This document shows, piece after piece, positions 26,658 to 35,571 of a stretch of 64,000 nt of DNA. Each line of letters starts with the position of its first letter. The stretch's first letter is position 1. The notes under the pieces were generated by a model. It did not search any database and was not told the origin of the DNA. It was given only the letters and a program-made list of their open reading frames with translations. Origin of the DNA: Gammaproteobacteria bacterium (GTDB taxonomy: Bacteria; Pseudomonadota; Gammaproteobacteria; Eutrophobiales; Eutrophobiaceae); NCBI GenBank assembly GCA_012103475.1, contig WLWS01000001.1, positions 496,001 through 560,000 of the forward strand. The letters run 5' to 3'. Position numbers and translations under genes: made by a program.

Positions 26658-28061
26658 ATGATGTGCTCTATGACATCACCTGATTACAAAAAGTCCAATG
26701 TGCGTGTTAAGGAGGCATTCGAAATCACGTGTCTGATTTACTTTGCAGCTCCTTATAGCCAAAGTCAGAAAGTAACTCTGCCGGAAGAAATGGTTTTATC
26801 GTTACATGAACATGTCAATAAACAGGGAGAACTGTGGTACGAAGCTTCGCCAGTAGATTCCTCAGCCTGGGCACCTTTGCTTCTTGACGATATGCACAGG
26901 TTTGATAAGAAATTCAGGGGAGATTACTGTTTCCATCCTGAAGCGGAGGAAATAGAACGTTATTTTGAAACGATTCCGACTGTTCCGAAGGAAATTCTGC
27001 CACAGCTTAAGTCTTATCATGCTCTGCAAGGTTGCCTGTTCGGTACCGCTGTTGGTGATGCCATCGGCCTGCCTTATGAGGGACTATCGCCCCGACGTAT
27101 TCGTAAGCTGAAAGTCTTTCCTCTTAAACACCGCTTCTTTTTCGGACGCGGCATGTTATCTGATGATACCGAGCACACCTGTATGGTCGCCGACTCACTG
27201 ATTTACAGTCAGGCCGAAAGTGAGAAATTCTCAAAATTGCTCGCCTGTACCATGCGCTTGTGGTTTCTGGGTTTGCCAGCTGGTATTGGCATGGCTACTT
27301 TGCGATCTTGTGTAAAACTCTGGTTGTTCATACCGGCAAACAAGAGTGGCGTGTTCAGTGCCGGCAATGGCCCTGCCATGCGCAGCGCCATAGTCGGTGT
27401 TTATGCCAGTGATAATGAGACTCTACGTCGCGAATTGATTACCATTAACACGCGTATCACCCATACTGATCCGAAAGCTATTAAGGGAGCCATGATTGTT
27501 GCTGAATTGGCTGCCAGAAATACTGAAGGTAATTCTTTGAATCCTGATAATTGTCTTGCCGCACTAAGCACGATAATCGATGACGACAGAGAGTTGGAAG
27601 CACTGGTCACGAAAGCGATTAACAGCGCCAGAGTGAAGCAAAGTGCTGAAGAATTTTGTGCTCAGGAAAATCAGGTCAAAGGTGTGAGCGGTTATATCTA
27701 CCATACCCTGCCAGTCGTTATACAAATTGTCTTACGACACAATCAGAATTACGAAGAGGCTATTTCAGAAGCCATCCGCTGTGGTGGCGATACGGATACA
27801 GTTGCTGCCATTATCGGTGGGATTGTTGGCGCGAACGTTGGCAAGAAAGGCATACCTGAAGACTGGCTGGAAAATTTGCGCGACTGGCCACGCGACAAAA
27901 CCTATCTCCATCTGCTCGGAGAGGAACTGACTGCAGTTAAATATTTGAAGAAAAAAGGCCGGGCACAATGGATGGATTTCGTGCGTCTTCTGTTGAGAAA
28001 TGCCTTTTTTATGATCTGGGTACTGGCTCACGGTTTCCGGCGCCTGCTGCCACCGTATTGA
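26658..28061 (+). CDS. ADP-ribosylglycohydrolase-family protein with N-terminal extension
   Basis: The C-terminal 350 residues form the all-alpha DraG/ARH fold, which removes ADP-ribose from proteins using two magnesium ions. Visible are LFGTAVGDAIGLPYEG (about 130-145), MLSDDTEHTCM (metal-binding Asp/Asp/Thr) and the closing EAIRCGGDTDTVAAIIGGI. The first 120 residues (before QGCLFG) are an extension not part of the fold, of unknown role. The C-terminus ends in a hydrophobic stretch, FVRLLLRNAFFMIWVLAHGF, perhaps a membrane tail. Start is uncertain: ATG 26658, 26661 and 26670 are all possible. It converges on a diguanylate cyclase gene. Confidence 0.85.
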   Translation: MMCSMTSPDYKKSNVRVKEAFEITCLIYFAAPYSQSQKVTLPEEMVLSLHEHVNKQGELWYEASPVDSSAWAPLLLDDMHRFDKKFRGDYCFHPEAEEIERYFETIPTVPKEILPQLKSYHALQGCLFGTAVGDAIGLPYEGLSPRRIRKLKVFPLKHRFFFGRGMLSDDTEHTCMVADSLIYSQAESEKFSKLLACTMRLWFLGLPAGIGMATLRSCVKLWLFIPANKSGVFSAGNGPAMRSAIVGVYASDNETLRRELITINTRITHTDPKAIKGAMIVAELAARNTEGNSLNPDNCLAALSTIIDDDRELEALVTKAINSARVKQSAEEFCAQENQVKGVSGYIYHTLPVVIQIVLRHNQNYEEAISEAIRCGGDTDTVAAIIGGIVGANVGKKGIPEDWLENLRDWPRDKTYLHLLGEELTAVKYLKKKGRAQWMDFVRLLLRNAFFMIWVLAHGFRRLLPPY

Positions 28062-28078
28062 TCAGATTCTTTTTTGAG

Positions 28079-29143
28079 TCAGGCTACCTGATACCTGTCT
28101 CTACCGCCTTCTTTCGCCTTATATAAAGCATTGTCAGCAACTTTGATCAATTGATCAAAACTGGTTTCATCTCTGTACTCTGCCAGACCCGCACTGATAG
28201 TTATTTTCAGTTTGTCGCGAACAATCAGTTGAATCCTGTCTGTTAATAAAATTGCCTGTTCCAGATTGGTTGAGGGCAGCACCAGCATAAATTCTTCACC
28301 ACCATAGCGAACAACCAGATCCTGTTCCCGGGAACAGTCTATTAGTATTGCGGAAAGCGAAACCAGTAATTCGTCACCACTGATATGCCCATACTTATCG
28401 TTAAACTCCTTGAAATAATCAATATCGAGCAATATAAGCGAGAAACTATCTCCGTTTCTATAAGAGGCTGGTATTAGTTTTTCGACAAACAGATACAAAC
28501 GCCTTCTGTTTGACAATCCGGTTAAGGGATCCAGCAGCGACTGATTCTTACTGTCTATTTTCATGGAAATGTTTTCCACAAATATCTCATTTTGTGACTT
28601 GGCAAGCCTCATGATCATGAAATAGGCAATAAGCAGATAACAAGCGAGTAATACCGGAACTGTTCCTCCCAGCCAAAGTAGTCGAACCACCGGGGTGAGT
28701 ATAAATAAACTGAGATGAAGCCACATAATGCTTCGAGTCGTGCAATAGGTCAGCAATGTTCCGCATACCATACAGATATTAATCATTGTGCAAAACAAAA
28801 CACAAACAAGAACATTTTCTTTAAACGGCATGAATACGACACTGCAGAAACTTACGAAGGGTAGAATACTGCTGATGAAAAAGTATTTTTCCCAGGGCTT
28901 TACATTTTTCAGGTTAATTTCATGATTTTTTATCTTTTTGCTAAACCTTTGACTGGTCAGTAAGCGTGGTATGTTTGAAAGAAATACAAGTATTACCCAG
29001 TAAAAGGTAAGTTCTGCAGAGGCAAAGTGATAACTGATAGAGCCAAGGAAAAAGACAGATATGACCACGCCCAGATAGGCGAAGGTCGAATTATCATATA
29101 TCCGGTTTATACGTTCGAAATCCAGTTCTGATTGACTAGTCAT
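28079..29143 (-). CDS. Membrane-bound GGDEF diguanylate cyclase
   Basis: A 354-residue protein with about six membrane segments in the first 190 residues and a C-terminal GGDEF domain (from about 195). Hallmarks: DPLTGLSNRRRLY, DIDYFKEFNDKYGHISGDELL and RYGGEEFMLVLP, the catalytic GGEEF that makes cyclic di-GMP from two GTP. There is no RxxD immediately before GGEEF that I could identify, so product inhibition is unclear. AGGAGA precedes the ATG at 29143. It probably couples an envelope or ligand signal to biofilm and motility control. Confidence 0.92.
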   Translation of the reverse strand: MTSQSELDFERINRIYDNSTFAYLGVVISVFFLGSISYHFASAELTFYWVILVFLSNIPRLLTSQRFSKKIKNHEINLKNVKPWEKYFFISSILPFVSFCSVVFMPFKENVLVCVLFCTMINICMVCGTLLTYCTTRSIMWLHLSLFILTPVVRLLWLGGTVPVLLACYLLIAYFMIMRLAKSQNEIFVENISMKIDSKNQSLLDPLTGLSNRRRLYLFVEKLIPASYRNGDSFSLILLDIDYFKEFNDKYGHISGDELLVSLSAILIDCSREQDLVVRYGGEEFMLVLPSTNLEQAILLTDRIQLIVRDKLKITISAGLAEYRDETSFDQLIKVADNALYKAKEGGRDRYQVA

Positions 29144-29175
29144 ATCTTCTCCTGGAAAAAATTAAACAGGCAAAC

Positions 29176-30603
29176 TTATATCAAAGACTTATCTGCGATC
29201 CAGTTTCCGTGGAAACCATAAGGCACTCTTACCGGCAAATGAACCCGGGCCAGAGCTTCCTGGTTCAGATCAAGAGCATCCAGAATTATTAATTCACTGG
29301 TATTACTGGTTTCATCGTAAACAAAGGTCATTAAGTAACCGTCGTCTTCTGAAGTCCCTGATTGTTTTGGCACAAACACCGGCTCGCCGCCGTGACGACC
29401 TTTGCCAAAATTGAACATGGAAGACTCCCCGGTCTTCATATCCTGTTTGTAAACTCCCGGGAAAGACCTGTCTCCGACCGCAAGAGTGTACGCGAATTGA
29501 TAGGGTTTGGAATTCAGCTCCGGATGACAGCGAGGAAACTCCTGAGTACGCTCATCAATTATCTGCTCAGATACATTTTGAGTTTTCGGATTTACTGTCC
29601 AGCGGTCAAGCCGGGGGAGACTGTCACCGAACGGTCCGTTGGTATCTGCGGCAAACATACGATCATAACGGCATATATCAACGACAACATTGCCACTTTC
29701 ATCTTCATAGGCGTTCACGGGATGAAAAGCATAACATTGAGACACATTACACCAGATAATGTCTTCTGCCCTACCATCTCTTGGTAACAAGCCCAACCTG
29801 GCCTGATGTTTTTCGTCCCATCTGAAGGGGAAATCGGAACCCAGACCCAGAGCGACAAAACTCAGCGTCACGGGAAAATCAAAAATAATAGCGTAGTGCT
29901 CTGTAAGGGCCATATCGTGAACCATGCTCATCCCTGACAGACGAATATCAAGACTTTTGACCAGTTTGGCGTCGGCTCCCATCACGACATATTTAACGTG
30001 ATCCCGATAGTTTGCCCAGTCGTAACTTATCGCATGCAGCTCACCCTTATCAGGATCGTACTTTGGATGTGCACTATAAGCACCCCAGCCAGAGTCATGC
30101 CCGATTGTATCCAGCTCGTAATTCAGCTCGGAAGGCGCTGTTCCTGATTCAACCAGAGCCCAGACCCGCCCTGCATGAGCAATTACATTGGTATTCGGCC
30201 CCCCGGTTAACATCCTTCCGTTGACCGCTTCGCCCAGGGCTTCAACTATACGAGTACTGCGTACCCATCGATTCCGGTACCAGTCAGCCCGACCTTCTTC
30301 AAGACGAATACCGTGAACCATGCCATCACCGATAAACCAGTGATGTGAGGATGGATTGACTTCCGAAAAAGGGTTAGGCCCGTTGCGAAGAAAGCGCCCG
30401 CTTAGCTCCTCAGGTATCGTACCGCTGACTTTCATTTCTGTGACAGTCGATTCAATCTCCACCGGTCCGAAATTACCGGACAAATACAGGCCATCTTCAT
30501 AGAATGTTGTCAGATCCTCTTCATTCACCTGGCTGCAACCGTTAAGTAACGAGGTAAGCGGCAGAGCAAGACCAGACTTCAAAAGCGTTCTTCGCGTTGT
30601 CAC
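29176..30603 (-). CDS. Carotenoid/lignostilbene cleavage oxygenase (RPE65 family), Tat-like lipoprotein
   Basis: 475 residues of the beta-propeller Fe(II) carotenoid oxygenase family, which cleaves C=C double bonds of carotenoids, stilbenes or isoeugenol-type compounds. Seen: RFLRNGPNPFSEV and HHWFIGDGMVHGIRL near the N-terminus, VHDMALTEHYAIIFDFP, and a final FHGNW; the iron-binding His residues are expected in these. The N-terminus has a twin-arginine start, TTRRTLLKSGLALPLTSL, ending in LLNGC with a lipobox-like Cys, so it is probably a Tat-exported lipoprotein. GTG 30603 has AGGAG upstream. It ends an operon with an EthD-like, a CoA ligase and a CMD gene. Confidence 0.9.
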   Translation of the reverse strand: MTTRRTLLKSGLALPLTSLLNGCSQVNEEDLTTFYEDGLYLSGNFGPVEIESTVTEMKVSGTIPEELSGRFLRNGPNPFSEVNPSSHHWFIGDGMVHGIRLEEGRADWYRNRWVRSTRIVEALGEAVNGRMLTGGPNTNVIAHAGRVWALVESGTAPSELNYELDTIGHDSGWGAYSAHPKYDPDKGELHAISYDWANYRDHVKYVVMGADAKLVKSLDIRLSGMSMVHDMALTEHYAIIFDFPVTLSFVALGLGSDFPFRWDEKHQARLGLLPRDGRAEDIIWCNVSQCYAFHPVNAYEDESGNVVVDICRYDRMFAADTNGPFGDSLPRLDRWTVNPKTQNVSEQIIDERTQEFPRCHPELNSKPYQFAYTLAVGDRSFPGVYKQDMKTGESSMFNFGKGRHGGEPVFVPKQSGTSEDDGYLMTFVYDETSNTSELIILDALDLNQEALARVHLPVRVPYGFHGNWIADKSLI

Positions 30604-30637
30604 CTGTTATTCTCCTGACGCAAAAACCAGAAGCATA

Positions 30638-31345
30638 TCAGGTATCCGCTAGAAGCTCTTCAGTCAACATCGGGTAATGGATATTACTGCCAGTAAAAGT
30701 CGGAAATTGCTCGAAATCTGCGCGCGATTTATGCCGCACAGGAGAATTGAGAGCGGCTTCCAGAGCGCTTACGCTATCAAATATCAACCTGTTCCTCTGC
30801 ATATATTCGACCCGGTCCCAACCTAGCGTATCGCGCCAATCCACACGTGTGTAGACCTCTATCTCTCGCAGGCCTTCGAAGGTTCTCAGTATCTGTGGAT
30901 GATGATCGAGATAGAAATTCAGCCAGGTATTAAAATCTTCAGCCTGTCCCGGATAGTGAACCAGATAACTGCATAAGGTTTCAGTGGAGTTTGAAGCTGC
31001 TCTAGCACTGGTCAGGGTGTAATCTCGCGCAGTCATCGCCTGATGGCTGATTCGCAAATCTGGAATGCCATTCCACAGCTTCGAATCACCAATCGCCTGC
31101 AGATTACCCATATCGCAAATTGGTCTCTCCAGAGATTCAATATTTTTGTAATAGAGTTGCAATGCAAGACTGGGCGAAGCACCATCATCGGTGTAATAAT
31201 CACGTGCTTTGGTGGGAAGAAAAAATAAAGCACGACTCAAGTCCGGAGTTGCTCGAACGATGTTCTTTATTTGTTCAATTTTTTCAGAGGCAAGCTGTGC
31301 AGCGGGATCGCTACTCTGAACGGTTACGAAATGTACAAAGGACAT
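30638..31345 (-). CDS. EthD-like dimeric alpha-beta barrel protein
   Basis: A 235-residue soluble protein. The order of strands and short motifs such as FVHFVTVQSSDP, YKNIESLERPICDMGNLQAI and FNTWLNFYLDHHPQILRTFEG suggests two ferredoxin-like barrel domains of the EthD type, which often act as accessory or stabilising proteins in the breakdown of aromatic and xenobiotic compounds. ATG 31345 has AGGAAG nearby. It lies between the carotenoid oxygenase and CoA ligase genes in the same direction with about 35-40 base gaps, consistent with one pathway. The specific role is unknown. Confidence 0.7.
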   Translation of the reverse strand: MSFVHFVTVQSSDPAAQLASEKIEQIKNIVRATPDLSRALFFLPTKARDYYTDDGASPSLALQLYYKNIESLERPICDMGNLQAIGDSKLWNGIPDLRISHQAMTARDYTLTSARAASNSTETLCSYLVHYPGQAEDFNTWLNFYLDHHPQILRTFEGLREIEVYTRVDWRDTLGWDRVEYMQRNRLIFDSVSALEAALNSPVRHKSRADFEQFPTFTGSNIHYPMLTEELLADT

Positions 31346-31384
31346 AATAATCTTCCTGAATTAGCCAATCAGTTTGAGCGCCTG

Positions 31385-32920
31385 TTATTTTAGTAAGCGC
31401 GCTTCCAGTTCGTGGCGTTGAACCTTACCAGTGGTTGACCTTGGTAATTCGCTTGCCTCGATAAAAATAATGTCTTTTGGCTGCTTGAAACTGGCAAGGT
31501 TCTGTTTACAAGCATGGAGAATCTCCGCTTTATTTAAATCAGGATCAGCTTTAACGACAAAAACCACCGGTACCTCACTCCATTTGGGATCTGATTTACG
31601 TACAACAACCGCTTCGCTGACTCTGGAATCTTCAAGCACCACCTGTTCTATCTCAGCCGGATAGATATTCTCACCACCAGATTTAATCATGTATTTAACC
31701 CGGTCGACATAATCCAGACTACCATCCTCATTACGGCGCATAACATCGCCCATATGAAACCAGCCGCCACGAAAATCCTCTCTGTTGGTAGCATCGGCAT
31801 TCCAGTACCCGCTAAACACGGTTGGCCCCCGTACGGCTACTTCACCAGGCTCGCCTATGGCCACTTCCCTGTCGTTATTATCAACAAGGCGTACTTCGCA
31901 AAAAGCACTTTGCCGTTTGGACAGATTGTCAGGAACAACACCAACCGGAATAGTTGCACCCGTCGCCGGCGGCAGCCCGGTTTCTGTTGACCCGAAAGTA
32001 TTTAAATACGGCGCGTTAAGAGCCCGGGTAGCCGCGGCAATATCTTCGCGAGGGACAAGATCAGCCATCGCACCGCATAGTTCGATTTTCTTAATCCTGG
32101 CCTTACGCGCCTCGACAGCAGCAGCAAACTCGCCAACCGTACCTGGTAGAAGAACGAAGTAACGCATGGGAACAGTCTCAATTAGATCGATCAAAACATC
32201 AGGCTGATAGCCATCAACTATATGAACTGTGCCCCCGCGAAGCAGGATTGCGATTGACTGATCAGTTGAAGCCATGTGGTAAAACGGTGCCCAGGCGACA
32301 AAATTATCAGCGACTGGAATTTGCATTTCAGAAGCAAAACAGGCTCCTCTGGCAATCATCGCGCGATGACTGATCAAAGCGCCCTTGGGTAACCCAGTAG
32401 TGCCACTGGTGTATAGAATAACGAGGCCATCCTCAGGATCTACCGGTAAGCCCGGATAAAGATCAGAGCTGGCAGCAAGGCAATCTTCATAATTCTTGCC
32501 AATACTAACGCTCTGGTGCTCAGGCAGATCGAGACCTTCCAGATTTTCCGAAAATTCCTGCTGGCAAATGATTAGCTTCGGTTCAACCAGACTCGCACAA
32601 TGCGCCAGTTCCCTGTCACTGAGTCGCCAGTTCAAAGCAGCCACAATCAACCCGGCCTTGGCAGCAGCCAGCTCCACTTCAACATACTCCGTACAATTAC
32701 GCGCTAACATGGCCACCCGATCACCGTGCTGAAGACCGCTTTCAATCAAGTAATTAGCCAGCCGGTTGGTTCTGTTCTCCAATTCGGTATAGCTGATGCT
32801 TTTGCCAGCTTCAATAACTGCCGGATGTTCGGGATTAACTGCAACGCGGGAGTGGAACAAACTACCAACCGAAGACTGTCCAGCAGAAATGACAGATTGT
32901 GGAGGAACATAATCTTGCAT
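31385..32920 (-). CDS. AMP-forming acyl-CoA ligase (feruloyl/long-chain type)
   Basis: 511 residues from ATG 32920; an earlier possible start at 33010 would overlap the upstream gene. The adenylation motif LVILYTSGTTGLPKGALISH (about 155-175), the Tyr/Gly motif NTFGSTETG, the YMIKSGGENIYPAEIE hinge and a C-terminal RSTTGKVQRHEL with the conserved Lys mark the ANL superfamily. It joins coenzyme A to a carboxylic acid with ATP. Neighbours (carotenoid/lignostilbene oxygenase and EthD-like) suggest an aromatic or apocarotenoid acid as substrate. Confidence 0.9.
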   Translation of the reverse strand: MQDYVPPQSVISAGQSSVGSLFHSRVAVNPEHPAVIEAGKSISYTELENRTNRLANYLIESGLQHGDRVAMLARNCTEYVEVELAAAKAGLIVAALNWRLSDRELAHCASLVEPKLIICQQEFSENLEGLDLPEHQSVSIGKNYEDCLAASSDLYPGLPVDPEDGLVILYTSGTTGLPKGALISHRAMIARGACFASEMQIPVADNFVAWAPFYHMASTDQSIAILLRGGTVHIVDGYQPDVLIDLIETVPMRYFVLLPGTVGEFAAAVEARKARIKKIELCGAMADLVPREDIAAATRALNAPYLNTFGSTETGLPPATGATIPVGVVPDNLSKRQSAFCEVRLVDNNDREVAIGEPGEVAVRGPTVFSGYWNADATNREDFRGGWFHMGDVMRRNEDGSLDYVDRVKYMIKSGGENIYPAEIEQVVLEDSRVSEAVVVRKSDPKWSEVPVVFVVKADPDLNKAEILHACKQNLASFKQPKDIIFIEASELPRSTTGKVQRHELEARLLK

Positions 32921-32966
32921 AATATTTTTCGCCGGATTTTTCTGCTGATTTCTAACTAATGTCGAT

Positions 32967-34058
32967 TTATCCCAATGTATTTGCGGCAGACGGAAACTGA
33001 TTGATACCAAACTCCTCTCGAAAGTCGCGACTCGGTTCCAGTATCATTGGCTCGACGTTAATACCAATACCATTTGCCGCGCGATCGACCAGACTAAAGA
33101 CTGCAGCCGTGATTGCAGCAGAAACCAGAGCGTCTTCTCCCATGCTTTCAACTAGCACTCGTCTTGTAGAGTTTAATGCGGACAAATCATTACCTAGAAT
33201 TGCGGTAGCGAAATCCAATAGTTCTTCTCCATACGCAAGACCACTGTCTTCAGTTGGGACGAAAATGCCAGCCAGATTAATTTTCAGATTCATTGCTTTG
33301 CCACTCTCACGGAGGACATGGGTGTGCCAGGTAGTTCAGTAAAAACACTGGTTGAGTGCGGATATCTTCGCAGCAACCAGTTCCATTTGTGGTCTTGACA
33401 AAGCCCTAAGCGAACTACGAGTCAGATCGAAGATCGTTTCTGCGGAAAAATACTCCATATCGATGACAGTATTCAGACGCCGCGCCTCTTCCGGCACCAG
33501 ACTTAAGGAACGCACAATGTTGGGTGCCGGTTCACTACCAAACAGCTCAAGCGCAATTTCTCCTCCCTCGGGAGCACTGGGAATACTGGCAGTAAAAAAC
33601 CCTTCCTGTCTGGCAACAGCAGGTCGTTGCATTGAGGGTGCCTTATCCTCCTGCGGTTCAGCTAGTTGCCGGCTAGACACGCCGATACCGCGTGCAAAAA
33701 CATCAAGATGAGCCAGTCTGGCTACAAGGCCAACTATTTCAACGTAAGCTCCTTCACTGAGTCCTTCAACCTGTACCTTTTTGCAGTAATCGCGATCAAT
33801 ACCGATACCGGCTAGCGCCACATCCCGTGCCAGACGACGTGCCACCTCGGGCAAGTCAGCAGATTCCGCCAGAGTTTCATCACCAACACTTTCCTGCATT
33901 CCAGCCTCAACGCGTGCCTTACGCGCCTCCGCGGCTATAGCCCTTCTCTGTGTTGCTGTACCCCATGTACCGGGACGTGCAAATGAAAGCAGCTCATCTT
34001 CATGTAAAGACTCAAAAGATGAGGGAATCGGGAGATTGGTATCTGAATAAAGGCTCAT
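32967..34058 (-). CDS. AhpD/carboxymuconolactone-decarboxylase-like protein, candidate selenoprotein (in-frame TGA at 33338)
   Basis: Translation from ATG 34058 meets TGA at codon 241, but the frame then stays open to 32967, and the text across it fits one CMD protein: LSRPQMELVAAKISALNQCFY, then the TGA, then TTWHTHVLRESGK. In the AhpD/CMD family this is the C-x-x-C...H redox motif, here C238-F-Y-TGA241-T-T-W-H. Read as selenocysteine it gives a full-length 363-residue double-CMD protein. The first half (about 50-120) is a degenerate CMD domain. Such enzymes reduce peroxides or protein disulfides, or act as decarboxylases. A hairpin at 33299-33329 could serve as SECIS. It heads the carotenoid oxygenase operon. 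A nonsense mutation or sequence error remains possible. Confidence 0.7.
33299..33329 (-). promoter_or_regulatory. Candidate bacterial SECIS hairpin in the CMD gene
   Basis: On the minus strand, bases 7-37 after the TGA can fold into a long imperfect stem: nine Watson-Crick pairs and one G-U, broken by three single mismatches, with apical loop UCCUC closed by G-C. If the top pair opens, the loop begins G-U, as in known bacterial elements. The loop lies about 19-25 bases after UGA, within the range reported for bacterial SECIS. Folding was done by hand; thermodynamic support is not tested. Confidence 0.45.
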
Positions 34059-34155
34059 AGCTGGCTCTGGCAGGTAAATATCAAGTAAAATAGTTGAGAC
34101 AGCTTATCAAACTGCGTTGATAAGCAACACCATGAAATTATAAAGTTACGAGAAC

Positions 34156-34557
34156 ATGAACGAGCCTGAGAACACACATCATAAAACAATTGGTTATATC
34201 CTCTGGATATTCGGTTTCATGGGTGCTCACCGTTTTTATTACGGCCGCCCCATTTCCGGCACCATCTATTTCTTTACACTCGGCTTATTGTTTATCGGCT
34301 GGATTGTTGATTTGTTTTTGATTCCGGGCATGGACAAAGAAGCCGATTATCAATATGTGGCTGGTAGTAAAGACTATGATATCAGCTGGATTCTACTGAC
34401 CTTCCTCGGCCTATTTGGTATTCATCGTTTCTATATGGGTAAATGGATAACAGGTATCATCTGGTTTTTTACCGGCGGCCTGTTTTTACTCGGCTATCTT
34501 TACGATTACTGGACTCTCAACGAACAGGTCGACGAGGTTAATCGAGGCATCCCTTAA
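34156..34557 (+). CDS. Tandem TM2-domain membrane protein
   Basis: A 133-residue membrane protein with two copies of the TM2 domain. Each copy has a short GAHRFYYGRPISGTIYF / GIHRFYMGKWITGIIWF segment, a glycine-rich motif and a following membrane helix ending in Asp (IVDLFLIPGMD, LYDYWTL). TM2 proteins are small inner-membrane proteins of unclear function, some linked to stress or signalling. The start ATG follows a GAGAA sequence. It lies about 100 bases from the divergent CMD gene start and upstream of the ECF sigma gene. Confidence 0.88.
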   Translation: MNEPENTHHKTIGYILWIFGFMGAHRFYYGRPISGTIYFFTLGLLFIGWIVDLFLIPGMDKEADYQYVAGSKDYDISWILLTFLGLFGIHRFYMGKWITGIIWFFTGGLFLLGYLYDYWTLNEQVDEVNRGIP

Positions 34558-34615
34558 ATTTCAAGATCCCTGTCATACAAATTGTCCTCAGTGGTGACTA
34601 ACTAACTGAGGAACA

Positions 34616-35140
34616 ATGAATGAACCAAAACACATATCTGAGAAAGAGCTCGAAGCGCTTCATGATGAGGCTTTCAAGTGGGCCTTGTCATGTTGTCGTT
34701 TTGACCATGAAAAAGCCCGGGATGTAATGCAAAACTGTTATCTTGAAATACTTGAGCAACGAGCTGTTTTCTACGGCGAATCAAGTTTACGCACCTGGCT
34801 TTTTTCTGTAATACGTCATCTGGCGTTAAGACAGAGTAAAAAACAGTATTCTTTCGAAGGTCTGAAAACCAAACTGAGTTTATTTGAAAATACCGATAGT
34901 GAAGGCTCGGATATAGTAGGGCAGGTAAACGGAAAACAGGTCAAAGATCTGGTTTTAAAGTCTATTGACGCACTACCTCTCAAACAACGACAGATTGTAG
35001 AGTTGGTTTATTACCGGGGTTTCACAATCGCGGAAGCTGCGACAGTGATTGGTGTTGGTCTGGGATCTGCGAGAACACATTTACACCGTGCCAAAAAAAC
35101 TCTTGAGAGAGAACTGTTGAGCATCAGGATTCATAAATGA
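34616..35140 (+). CDS. ECF-type RNA polymerase sigma factor
   Basis: A 174-residue group IV sigma factor. Region 2 (about 20-80) includes ALSCCRFDHEKARDVMQNCYLEIL and SSLRTWLFSVIRHLAL, which melts the -10; region 4 (about 125-170) reads ALPLKQRQIVELVYYRGFTIAEAATVIGVGLGSARTHLHRAKKTL, the helix-turn-helix that reads the -35. It starts an operon: its stop overlaps the ATG of the next gene (ATGA at 35137). The layout of sigma, single-pass anti-sigma-like protein and Spy/CpxP-like periplasmic protein suggests a response to envelope or metal stress. Confidence 0.92.
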   Translation: MNEPKHISEKELEALHDEAFKWALSCCRFDHEKARDVMQNCYLEILEQRAVFYGESSLRTWLFSVIRHLALRQSKKQYSFEGLKTKLSLFENTDSEGSDIVGQVNGKQVKDLVLKSIDALPLKQRQIVELVYYRGFTIAEAATVIGVGLGSARTHLHRAKKTLERELLSIRIHK

Positions 35141-35571
35141 AAGAAGATTCGGAAAACGAAGCGAAAGTCGAATCACTCGTAAAAAGGAGTATGACTACGA
35201 AAGAATCCGGGCTCGTGGTTCCCAACTTTCAGCAGAGCTGGCTACAGGCGAAACAAGTACAAACTGATAATGGTCTCTCTCAGTCATCACTGGCAAGTTT
35301 CGCAAATCGATTGTTACCTGCTGGTCTAATAACGGCAATTGTTTCAGCTACGCTTATTATCAGTTTTCATTTTTCTCGATCAATGGACGAAGAAAAACTG
35401 CCACTTACAGAACAGGTCTTCTCTGACAAGAAGACTGAACTTGTCGTAGATGCTAAGCATGTGTGGCGCTCACCAACCGATGAGTTACTGAGTATCGATG
35501 TGCGCGAATACGAGACCCGTTACGTAAAATTTATTCGATATAACCCCATAACAATGGAGATATTACAATGA
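35137..35571 (+). CDS. Single-pass membrane anti-sigma-factor-like protein
   Basis: A 144-residue protein with one membrane segment at about residues 61-82 (LLPAGLITAIVSATLIISFHF). The short N-terminal part is charged and cytoplasmic; the C-terminal part lies in the periplasm. It overlaps the ECF sigma gene by four bases (ATGA) and the next gene by four. No zinc anti-sigma (HxxxCxxC) motif is visible, so the assignment rests on topology and operon position. It likely holds the sigma factor until a signal arrives. Confidence 0.7.
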   Translation: MKEDSENEAKVESLVKRSMTTKESGLVVPNFQQSWLQAKQVQTDNGLSQSSLASFANRLLPAGLITAIVSATLIISFHFSRSMDEEKLPLTEQVFSDKKTELVVDAKHVWRSPTDELLSIDVREYETRYVKFIRYNPITMEILQ

